From Agrobacterium tumefaciens (GTDB lineage: Bacteria; Pseudomonadota; Alphaproteobacteria; Rhizobiales; Rhizobiaceae), in NCBI RefSeq assembly GCF_013337285.1, contig NZ_SUPW01000006.1:248001-312000 (forward strand): 64,000 nt of DNA, given 5' to 3'. Below the pieces are notes generated by a model. The model saw only the letters and a program-made list of their open reading frames with translations. It had not been told where the DNA came from and searched no databases. Numbering within the stretch: the stretch's first letter is position 1; each line of letters opens with the position of its first letter. Both the position numbers and the translations under genes were made by a program. This document shows positions 18,956-27,300 of the stretch, piece after piece.

Positions 18956-19669
18956 TCATTGCGGGAGAAGGACGCGCGTAAGCAGGAGGCCGTCGAAATG
19001 GCCAAAGCGGAAGGAAATCTCAGTTCCCTCACGCCAATTGCCGGTGAGGTCGGCGGTCAGTCGAAGTGAGCCCGAGCCATCGGCATCGTAAGCGGATAAT
19101 TCGGCCGCCTCAAAAAAGAAAAGCCGCTTCACAGTTGGATAAAGCGCCTTGAACAGGCTTTCCTTGGCTGAAAAAATCAGCCCGGTCATGAAGGGATCAA
19201 TGCCTTTTCCTAGCTTGTGACGCTCATTCGCCGTCAAAGCCTGTGGGGCGATATCGCGGGCTTCCTCTTCGGTCAAAAGCTTTTCGATATCGATGCCGAT
19301 GCCACAGAAGCGGCTGTTGGAGCCAGCAAGGGCAATCGCCCGGTCGCGGCTGTGGGAAATCGCGCCGACCACGCCTTCGGGCCAAATCGGCGCGCGGTCC
19401 TCTCCCATGCCTGGAAAAATGGGCCGGCCGGTGAGATGGCGTATGGCTTCCGCCGCGCATCTACGCCCGGCGATGAATTCCGCCCTGCGTCGGGCCGCAG
19501 CGTGCAAAAGCTGCGGCGGCAAGGGAGGGACCTCGCCGCAGCAACCTTCGTCGTCGCTGTAACGAAGGGTGAGGCAATGGCAATCGCATCTGTCGCCCGG
19601 CCAAGGCCAGATGGCCTCGGGTGGATCGCCGGAGGCGGCTTTGCGATGAAACGCTGTTGCGATGGCCAT
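18956..19669 (-). CDS. entD: 4'-phosphopantetheinyl transferase (EntD/VibD type)
   Basis: A 237-residue enzyme that moves phosphopantetheine from coenzyme A to carrier-domain serines. Family motifs: VVGAISHSRDRAIAL, the metal-binding G-I-G-I-D-I-E, and FSAKESLFKALYP. It would activate the EntB aryl carrier, the free carrier protein and the NRPS carrier of this locus. The start at 19669 has GAGGG 8 bases upstream; an in-frame ATG at 19684 is the alternative. It follows entA by 28 bases and is probably the last gene of the entCEBA operon. Confidence 0.85.
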   Translation of the reverse strand: MAIATAFHRKAASGDPPEAIWPWPGDRCDCHCLTLRYSDDEGCCGEVPPLPPQLLHAAARRRAEFIAGRRCAAEAIRHLTGRPIFPGMGEDRAPIWPEGVVGAISHSRDRAIALAGSNSRFCGIGIDIEKLLTEEEARDIAPQALTANERHKLGKGIDPFMTGLIFSAKESLFKALYPTVKRLFFFEAAELSAYDADGSGSLRLTADLTGNWREGTEISFRFGHFDGLLLTRVLLPQ

Positions 19670-19697
19670 GTCCGTCACCCTCATCCAGCGGCCGAGG

Positions 19698-20453
19698 TCA
19701 GGCGGCGAGCGTTGCGCCGCCGTCGACCACGATCTGCTGCATCGTCACGTGGCCAGCCTGATCGGAGGCGAGAAACAGCACCGCATCGGCAATATCGTCC
19801 GGCCTTGCGATCTTGCCGAGTGGAATGCCAAGCTTGAACTGCTCCGGCAAGCCGGCAACCAGCCGCTCCTTGCCGTCGGGATTGTTCAGCATACCGGCCA
19901 GCATCGGCGTATCGGTGGAGCCGGGTGAGACCACGTTGCAGCGCACGCCATAGGGTGCAAGCTCAAGGGCGGCGCAATGGCTGAGGCTGACCAGCGCCGC
20001 TTTGGAAGCGCAATAGGTCAGCATGCCGATGCGCGGTACCACGGCGGCATTGGAGCCGACATTGACGATCGCGCCACGCCGCTGCCGCTTGAAGATGCCG
20101 CTCCATTGCCGCAGCAGATAGAACGGGCCTGCGGCATTGACATCCATGCAGGCTTTCCAGTCTTCCGGCGTCAGGCTTTCGCTGTCGCCGAGCCGCAAAA
20201 TGCCTGCGGCATTGACGAGAATATCAAGACCGCCCCATTCGCTTTCGATTGCCTTGCATACTCTCTCCACCGCCGCAGCGTCGGTGATATCGAGGGTAAT
20301 CTGGCGGAAGGAGGCTTCCGTTGTGTCGGCCAGAAGATCGAGGCCGATAACCTCGGCCCCTTCCTCGATGAAACGTTCGGCGATGCGGCGGCCGATGCCT
20401 TGGGCCGTGCCTGTCACCAGCACACGCCGCCCGGTAAATCTCTGTTGCGTCAT
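19698..20453 (-). CDS. entA: 2,3-dihydro-2,3-dihydroxybenzoate dehydrogenase
   Basis: A 251-residue short-chain dehydrogenase that oxidises dihydro-dihydroxybenzoate to 2,3-dihydroxybenzoate with NAD. It has the nucleotide loop VTGTAQGIGRRIA, the structural NAAG motif (VNAAGIL), and the catalytic set S-(x12)-Y-x3-K within GMLTYCASKAAL. The start at 20453 is preferred over 20477 because GGACGGA lies just upstream and entB would not be overlapped. Together with entB, entE and entC it forms the set called agbCEBA in agrobactin-producing Agrobacterium (recalled from the literature). Confidence 0.92.
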   Translation of the reverse strand: MTQQRFTGRRVLVTGTAQGIGRRIAERFIEEGAEVIGLDLLADTTEASFRQITLDITDAAAVERVCKAIESEWGGLDILVNAAGILRLGDSESLTPEDWKACMDVNAAGPFYLLRQWSGIFKRQRRGAIVNVGSNAAVVPRIGMLTYCASKAALVSLSHCAALELAPYGVRCNVVSPGSTDTPMLAGMLNNPDGKERLVAGLPEQFKLGIPLGKIARPDDIADAVLFLASDQAGHVTMQQIVVDGGATLAA

Positions 20454-20466
20454 TTTTTCCGTCCGC

Positions 20467-21336
20467 TCAGGCTGCAAGCCGCTTTTCTTCGATCAGCGCC
20501 CACCAGGCGGAAAGTGTGGGCACACGCGCAAGCTCATCAAAGCCGACGGTGACGCCGCGTTCCTTCAACTCGCCGGCAAGCTTCATGACCTGCAGCGAGT
20601 CCAGCCCGTAGAAGATCAGGTTCTCATCCGGGTCGATCTCACTTTCGTCCTCCACCATTTGCAGAACGCGGGCTTTCAGCCAATCGCGGGTGTCTGTGGC
20701 CTGCCCGGTGCCGGTGAGGCGTGCGGTGTCGATCACCACGCCGCAACGTGTCGCTACATATTGCAGCGCCATGCGATGTTCGGCTTCCGAAAAATCGGCA
20801 ACCCCGTCGCCGATCATGAAGGGCTGGATATCCTTCATGAAAGCTTCCACCGCCGTCATCATGCAGCCGATATGGGCGTAAACGCCGCCGACGATGATCT
20901 GGTCGCGGCCCCAGCCTTTCATGCGTTCAGTAAGATCGGAACGCTGGAAGGCGCTGTAGCGCCACTTGGTCAGCACCACGTCATCAGGTGTCGGGGCGAG
21001 CTTATCCACCACCTTCTGCAGTTCCGGGTCGACGACGGTGAGGCCCGGTCCCCACATGTCGTTCAGGAGCGCCCGGTCGCCCGGCGGCTGGTCATGCGGT
21101 TGAGCCGTGTAGATGACCGGTACGCCGTTCTGAACCGCCCAGGCCTTCACCTTCGCGAGATTGTCTATGAGGGTCGTCATCAGCTTGCCGTCGGCCTCGT
21201 AAAACCGCAGGAAATAACGCTGCATGTCGTGAATGAGCAGCACGGCGCGCTTGGCATCGGGCTGCCATTTTGTCTTGTTGGCCGGAAAGCTCGTGGCAAC
21301 CGGCATCGGATAATCGGAAATAGTAGGGATCGTCAT
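20467..21336 (-). CDS. entB: Isochorismatase with aryl carrier domain (EntB/VibB)
   Basis: A 289-residue bifunctional protein. Residues about 25-205 are the isochorismatase (LLIHDMQRYFL, VYTAQP, GGVYAHIGCMMTAVEAF), which makes dihydro-dihydroxybenzoate from isochorismate. Residues about 210-289 are an aryl carrier domain with the phosphopantetheine serine in FYGLDSLQVM and the aryl-carrier ending VPTLSAWWALIEE. Loaded with dihydroxybenzoate by EntE, it feeds the condensation and cyclisation domains encoded at 24-33 kb. The ribosome site GAGGT lies 5 bases upstream. Confidence 0.94.
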   Translation of the reverse strand: MTIPTISDYPMPVATSFPANKTKWQPDAKRAVLLIHDMQRYFLRFYEADGKLMTTLIDNLAKVKAWAVQNGVPVIYTAQPHDQPPGDRALLNDMWGPGLTVVDPELQKVVDKLAPTPDDVVLTKWRYSAFQRSDLTERMKGWGRDQIIVGGVYAHIGCMMTAVEAFMKDIQPFMIGDGVADFSEAEHRMALQYVATRCGVVIDTARLTGTGQATDTRDWLKARVLQMVEDESEIDPDENLIFYGLDSLQVMKLAGELKERGVTVGFDELARVPTLSAWWALIEEKRLAA

Positions 21337-21426
21337 GAAGACCTCGGTGGTTTGGCGCGCCGGGCGGCGCGTAATCTTGTGGTTTGGGGACGCCCTGTTG
21401 AGCGTCCCTTTCGATATGAGCGCGTG

Positions 21427-23052
21427 TCAGGCACTGACGGCGACGGGTGCCGCAAGCAGGTCGCGCAGGTGTTTCTTGTCGATCTTGCCGACGGCGGTGA
21501 GCGGCATTGCGTCGATGAAACGCACCCGGTCCGGCAGCTTGTAATCCGCGACGCCGAGAGCGGCGAGATGCTGGCGGATGGCCGGCGCTTTCAGCGTGGG
21601 ATTGCGCGAGACGACGAAGACGCAGCTTTTCTCACCGAGAAGTTCGTCCTGCATCGCCACCAGCGCGGCATGCGTCACATCAGGGTGCCGCAGGATCAGG
21701 TTTTCCACCTCTTCCGAGGCAACTTTTTCGCCGCCGCGGTTGATCTGGTCCTTCACCCGGCCGACGACCCGCAGATAACCTTCGGGCGTGCGCTGCACGA
21801 CATCGCCGGAGTAATAGAAGCCCTGTTTGTCGAAGACCCGGGCACTGTGCTCGGCGGCGCGGTAATAACCCTGGAACGTATAGGGGCCGCGGGTTGCCAG
21901 CATGCCGGCTTCGCCTTCGGGCACATCGTTGCCATCCTCGTCGACAATGCGGATTTCGTCATCCGGGCTGATCGGCCGCCCTTGAGTGGTGAAGACGAGA
22001 TGGTCGGGATCACCGGCGCGGGTGTAGTTCACCAGACCTTCCGCCATGCCGAAGACCTGCTGCAGCGCGCACCCCAGCACTTCCGGCACCTGGCGGGCCA
22101 GCGCTTCGGCGAAGCTTGCGCCGCCAACCTGCAACAGCCTGAGAGATTTCAGCCTTTGGCGATGTGCGGGTGCTGCCTGCAACCACAACGCCACGGCCGG
22201 CGGTACCAGCGGCACCATGTCGATGCCGTGTTTTTCGATGAGATCGAAGCAGGCAAGCGGTTCCGGATTGGCCGCCATGACCACCGTGCCGCCGGCGTGA
22301 AAGACGCCGAGCGCGCCGGGTGAACTCATCGGGTAATTATGAGCCACCGGAATGGCGCAAAGAAAACGGGTCTGCGGCGAAAGTTCGCAAATCTCCGCGC
22401 TGGCCCGGGCGCTGTAATCATAGTCGTTATGCGTCCGGGGGATCAGTTTCGGCGTTCCGGTGCTGCCGCCGGAGAGCTGGAACAGCGCCACCTCGTCTGC
22501 CGCCGAAGGGGCGTAGGCCGGCGGATTATCCGCAGGCGCGGCAAGCATCGGTTCAAGGCTGCGCTGCGGCTCCGTCGCGCCCAGCAACAGGGTCAGGGAG
22601 AGCTGCGGAGAGGTAGCCTTAAGCCCGTCCAGAAACGCGTCATTGGCGAAAAGCTCATGGCTGCGCGAGGCAATCATCAGTTTGGGCGCGATCTGTTCCG
22701 CATAGGAGGTCATTTCCAGCCGGCGATGGCTGAAGAGTGCGTTGACGGGTGCCGCGCCGATTTTGATCAGTGCAAAAAAGACGAGATAAAACTCGGCGAT
22801 GTTGGGCAATTGCACAAGCGCAGTATCGCCCTTGCCGATGCCTGCCGCCGCAAGATGGCCGGCGAGATTGGAGGATTGCCGGTCGAGTTCGGCATAGGTG
22901 AAGCGGCGCTCACCGCAGATCAGCGCCGTCGCATCCGGCTGGCGCTGCACCTGTTCGGTGAGGATGCGGCTCAATGGCCTGTCGATCCAATAGCCGCGCT
23001 CGCGGTATCGGCGCGCCAGATCGTCGGGCCAGCGTTCAAATTCGATTGTCAT
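21427..23052 (-). CDS. entE: 2,3-dihydroxybenzoate-AMP ligase
   Basis: A 541-residue stand-alone adenylation enzyme that activates 2,3-dihydroxybenzoate and loads it onto aryl carrier proteins. It begins with the family opening FERWPDDLARRYRERGYW. Core motifs: LSGGSTGTPKLIPRTHNDY, the aryl-acid pocket region PVAHNYPMSSPG (asparagine in place of the amino-acid-binding aspartate), YYRAAEHSARVF-x6-YYSGD, GRVKDQINRGGEKV and the final catalytic lysine in LTAVGKIDKK. The start at 23052 has AGGGA 6 bases upstream; the frame stays open further upstream without supporting signals. Confidence 0.94.
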   Translation of the reverse strand: MTIEFERWPDDLARRYRERGYWIDRPLSRILTEQVQRQPDATALICGERRFTYAELDRQSSNLAGHLAAAGIGKGDTALVQLPNIAEFYLVFFALIKIGAAPVNALFSHRRLEMTSYAEQIAPKLMIASRSHELFANDAFLDGLKATSPQLSLTLLLGATEPQRSLEPMLAAPADNPPAYAPSAADEVALFQLSGGSTGTPKLIPRTHNDYDYSARASAEICELSPQTRFLCAIPVAHNYPMSSPGALGVFHAGGTVVMAANPEPLACFDLIEKHGIDMVPLVPPAVALWLQAAPAHRQRLKSLRLLQVGGASFAEALARQVPEVLGCALQQVFGMAEGLVNYTRAGDPDHLVFTTQGRPISPDDEIRIVDEDGNDVPEGEAGMLATRGPYTFQGYYRAAEHSARVFDKQGFYYSGDVVQRTPEGYLRVVGRVKDQINRGGEKVASEEVENLILRHPDVTHAALVAMQDELLGEKSCVFVVSRNPTLKAPAIRQHLAALGVADYKLPDRVRFIDAMPLTAVGKIDKKHLRDLLAAPVAVSA

Positions 23053-23081
23053 GGTTTGTCCCTGGAAAAATTCGGTCGCGC

Positions 23082-24257
23082 TCAGGCGGAAAGACCGCAG
23101 GCGTTCAGCATGGTTTTGAGCTTGGTCTGCACTTCTGCCCATTCGGATTCGGGTTCCGAGGCCTCCACGATGCCGGCACCGGCGAAAAGCCGCACGGTCT
23201 GGCGCTGCACGGTGCCGCAGCGGATCGTCACTACCCATTCGCCGTTACCCTGCGCATCCGTCCAGCCGACCATGCCGGTGAACAGGCCACGCTCGAAGGG
23301 TTCAACGAAACGGATGAGACGATGGGCGCGCTCGGTCGGGAAACCGCAAACGGCCGGTGTCGGGTGCAGCAGGCACGCCAGTTGCAGCGCGTTGGTTTCG
23401 GGATCGGCAAGACGGCCTTCTATGCGCGTGGAAAGATGCCAGAGCGCGGCCGTATTGATGAGGGATGGTTTTTCCGGAACGTCGAGTTCCGCGCAGCATG
23501 GCGAAAGCAGCGAGCGGATATCCTCGATCACCAGACTATGCTCGTAATGGTCTTTTTCCGACGCCGAAAGCCGGTCCGCATTGGCCTTGTCCGCCACCGG
23601 GTCGGTCATGCGTTTTGCCGATCCGGCCAAGGGGTTCGAGATGATCTTCTCACCCTGCTTGCGGATGAGCAGTTCCGGGCTGACGCCGATCAGGTCGCCG
23701 CCATCCGGAAGCGGAATACGGAACTGGTAACCCTCGCGATTCTGCTTGGCGAGGCTGGCCAGCAATCTTTCCACATTGACCTCGGAGGCGAAGGTCAGTT
23801 CACGCATGACGGAAAGCACCGCCTTGCGCACTTCGGAATGGCGGAAATTGATGATGGCATGCTCGACGGCATGTTTGAAACCGGCCTCGTCCGGCAGGCT
23901 GTTCTGGCCGACAAGCGCCGGCATGGCCGAATCAGTGGCAATCGGAACCGCTTCGCGCGGACTCCACTCATAGTTGTTGGGGATGTAAAGGCATGATGGT
24001 TCGCTGACATCGAAGGGGATTGCGCCGATAGCGATCGGATTGTCCTGTCCAGCCCGATGCGCCCGTTCGAAAGCGCCCTTAATCGCCTGCTGCAAAGGGC
24101 TTGCCATGTCTTCGCCACCGCGGGCGGGAAGGGTTATCCTTTCGCGAATACCTTCGGCCCGCAATTGTCCCGTGCCGGAGGTGAACAAAAATTCTCTATT
24201 AAAATCAGTAATTTCGTCGGATTCGACGTCATTCGTCCTGAGTGCTCCCGTTTTCAT
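23082..24257 (-). CDS. entC: Isochorismate synthase
   Basis: A 391-residue chorismate-binding enzyme, the same length as E. coli EntC, making isochorismate for dihydroxybenzoate synthesis. Signature stretches: GVSPELLIRKQG, NPLAGSAKR, SEKDHYEHSLVIEDI, the chorismate-site region LHPTPAVCGFP and the C-terminal VRLFAGAGIVEASEPESEW. It starts 8 bases after a perfect AGGAGG and is the first gene of entC-E-B-A-D, divergent from the NRPS gene over a promoter region carrying an iron box. Confidence 0.94.
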   Translation of the reverse strand: MKTGALRTNDVESDEITDFNREFLFTSGTGQLRAEGIRERITLPARGGEDMASPLQQAIKGAFERAHRAGQDNPIAIGAIPFDVSEPSCLYIPNNYEWSPREAVPIATDSAMPALVGQNSLPDEAGFKHAVEHAIINFRHSEVRKAVLSVMRELTFASEVNVERLLASLAKQNREGYQFRIPLPDGGDLIGVSPELLIRKQGEKIISNPLAGSAKRMTDPVADKANADRLSASEKDHYEHSLVIEDIRSLLSPCCAELDVPEKPSLINTAALWHLSTRIEGRLADPETNALQLACLLHPTPAVCGFPTERAHRLIRFVEPFERGLFTGMVGWTDAQGNGEWVVTIRCGTVQRQTVRLFAGAGIVEASEPESEWAEVQTKLKTMLNACGLSA

Positions 24258-24338
24258 GGGATGCCTCCTGTTCGAGTGGTTGACGATGGCTTATACTTGA
24301 TTATGATAATCATGTTTTGTCAATCGGTGCAAACTCAC
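24258..24338. promoter_or_regulatory. Divergent promoter between entC and the NRPS gene with IRO (RirA) box
   Basis: TGATTATGATAATCA at 24298-24312 fits the rhizobial iron-responsive operator TGA-N9-TCA exactly and is also close to a Fur box. On the plus strand TTGACG (24280-24285) and TATGAT (24302-24307) form a sigma-70 promoter with a 16-base spacer, and the box covers its -10 element. On the minus strand TTGACA (complement of 24318-24323) is a good -35, so the same box sits within the entC promoter. Iron-replete RirA (or Fur) would then silence both operons. Confidence 0.8.
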
Positions 24339-27300
24339 ATGCTAAATTTAACCCCGATGCAGGTAGCCTATTGGGTCGGCCGAGAGGCGGATGGGATACT
24401 CGGAAAAGTTACGCCCCATCTCTATCTCGAGTTCGAGGGGCGGGCGTTTGACGTGGAAAAACTGGTTGTTGCGGTCGAAAAGCTTTGCCGGCGTCACCCC
24501 ATGCTGAGCCTCAGGATCGATGCTGAAGGGCGTCAATCCGTCGACCCTCTGGGCCGGCCGCTGCGCCTTGATGTGGAGAACCTGACCGCCCTCGATTCGG
24601 AGGCGCTGGCGCACCGGCTCGAGGCAAAGCGGCGGGACTGGAGCCATCGGCAAACGGATCTGCGCATCGCATCACCGGCGGCGATCTCGCTCAGCCTGTT
24701 GCCGCAGGGACGCAGCCGGTTGCATGTGGATACCGACATGCTGGCGGTTGATCCGGCCAGTGTGCGGATCGTGATGGAGGAGCTCGCCCGGCTTTACGAA
24801 GAGGGCGAAGGCAAAGACGAAACCTCGCTTTCTGGAGAGGCGGCACCATCCTTTTTCGACTGGGCGGAGCGTCTCGCATCCGATCGGGACCAGAGGACCC
24901 TGCGTGATAGGGACCGATCGTGGTGGCGACAGCATATTGCGGATATTCCCGATGCGCCGCCGCTGCCGTTCTTGCCGGAAAACGCCACCCGCGCTGTTCA
25001 CACGGATCGCTTTGCCACCACGCTTTCAGCGGCCGAACGAGGCAGTCTGGAACAGGCGGCGCGGCGTTGCTCGGTGACGACATCGGCCCTGCTGCTCGGT
25101 GTTTTCGCCGTGGCATTGTCGCAGGCGACACAGGCGCAAAAGTTCAGGCTTTCCGTGCCGGCTTTCTGGCGCGCGCCGCTGGTGGAAGGGGTCGATGGCA
25201 TTGTCGGCGAATTTTCCAATGTGCTGGTGCTTGGCGTCGATATCAGGCCGAATGAAAGCCTCGAAGCGCTGCTCCGGCGGCTGTTTAACGAGATGAACGA
25301 CCTTCTTGCCCATCAAGCCTATCCGGGCGTCAGCGTCATGCGTGACCTCTCCCGTCTGCGCGGCGGTTTGCAGACCTCGCCAATCGTCTTTACCGCCGGT
25401 GTCGATCTGGCGGGAGGAGAGCTGTTTTCTGAAAAGGTTGGGCGGGTGTTCGGTCAGATGGTCCACACCGTCTCGCAGGGGCCGGGGGTCGCGCTGGATG
25501 CGCAGGTCGCGGCGGTGGATGGCGGATTGCTGATCAACTGGGATGTGCGGCTCGACGCCTTGCCGGAACGCTGGCTCCGCGTCCTGTTCGACACCTACAC
25601 TGCCCTTCTTCGCCAACTGGCTGCCAGCCCCGATCTCATCTCCGCGAATGCGGAGCGATTCGGTGCACAGGTGTCGAAAGCCACAGCCGAAACAAAAGGA
25701 AAACTGATGGAACGCCCGCTCTCGCCCCTGCAACAGGCCTATCTTCTTGGTCGTGGCACCCATCTGCCGCTCAGTGGCGTGGCGATGCAGGAGTTTCGCG
25801 AATATCGCGGCAGCATCGATCCGGCGCTGCTTCAATCGCGTCTCGCCACAATGGTGAAGCGACATGAGAGCCTGCGCACCCGCATCGACGAGCGGCGTCT
25901 GTTGCAGGTCGTCAGCGACGAGCTGAAGATCAACCTTGATATTGTTGATCTTTCCGCCCTGTCTCCCACCGAAGCGGAAGCGCGGATGGACGCCGTGCGC
26001 CGTGATTTTTCTCATGCCCATTTTGATCTTGCCGCCTCTCCCTGGCAGGTGACGGTCTTCCGCCTGCCGGCACGTGAGGCAACGGCTGACCGTGTCGTGG
26101 CCTTCCTGCGTTTTGATGCGCTTATCCTCGACGGTCGGGCCATCGCCAGCCTGGCGGCGGAACTTTTCGACGGCGTTCTGCCTTTGGAGACCGCCACGGT
26201 GGCAGCCACGCCGCAGGCGGATATCGCGGCGGCTCGTGCCGAGGACGCCGCCTATTGGGCTGACAAGCTGAAGGATGCCGAGGTACCCTTGCAACTGCCG
26301 TGGAAGGCCGCGCTCGAAACCATTTCCGTTTCCCGCTACAGCCGCCAAAGCCTGACGGTGGAAAAGCAGCGCTTCGCCGCCTTTTCACGCATCGGCGCAA
26401 AAGAGCGGCTGTTCAAGAATTCGGCGCTGACGGCGGTAATCCTCGATGTGCTGTCGCTGTGGCTTAACGAGGGGGCGCTTGTTGTCGGCATTCCCGTTGC
26501 GCCGCAGGTGGAAGGGGCTTTTGCCAATCGCTCAAGCTTCATCGCGGTCAAATGGGATGGAGCCAAGGGCGAGTTTGCCGAGCGGGCCGCGGGGCTGCAG
26601 ACGGATGTACTGGAAGGGCTGAACCACCTCGCTTTTTCCGGTATCGATCTTAATCGCGTGCTTCTCAACGCCAATGCGGGCGGGCTCGCTTTGCCTGTTG
26701 TCATCACCAATGGCCTAACTTGGCCGACGCTGTCGCCCGAATCGGCCATGCGCTGGACGGACGGTCTCACGCAGACGCCGCAGGTGGCGCTGGATTTCCG
26801 CTTTTCGCAAAATCCGCAGGGTGATCTCGTCCTCGATATCGACTATGCGGAAGAGGCGATCGATGCCGCGATGGTCGGGAATATTCTCGCTGCCATCGAG
26901 CGCACGATTGCCGCGATCACGGATAACGGCGCTTACGCTTTCAATGCATGCGATATTGTCGACCTGTCCCATTATCGGCTGAATAGCGACGAGCGGAGTT
27001 TCGTCTGCCCGCCATTTCTGGAACGGATCGCCGCGCATCTTTTCGAGGGTGACCCGTCGCGCACCGCGCTCGTCAGCGGCAAAAGGCGCATCTCCTACGG
27101 CGAACTCGGTGAGATAATGGCCGGGGCGATAGCGGGCTTCAAAGCCCGTGGTATCGGTCGGGGAGATGTCGTGGCGGTGTGCCTGCCGCGCAGTCCTGAG
27201 CATACGGCTATCACACTCGCCGCAGCACTTATGGGGGCTATCTGGGTACCGGTCGATGCCGGCTCGCCGGAAGACCGGCTGCGCTATCTGCTGACCAATT

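Noticed and set aside
20137-22323. A 728-codon plus-strand frame opposite entB and entE
   Set aside because: It is histidine/arginine-rich and lies wholly antisense to well-supported siderophore genes.
24057-24338. An N-terminal extension of the NRPS reading frame across the entC start
   Set aside because: It would place the start inside entC and upstream of the promoter and iron box; condensation-domain sequence begins only at 24339-24357.
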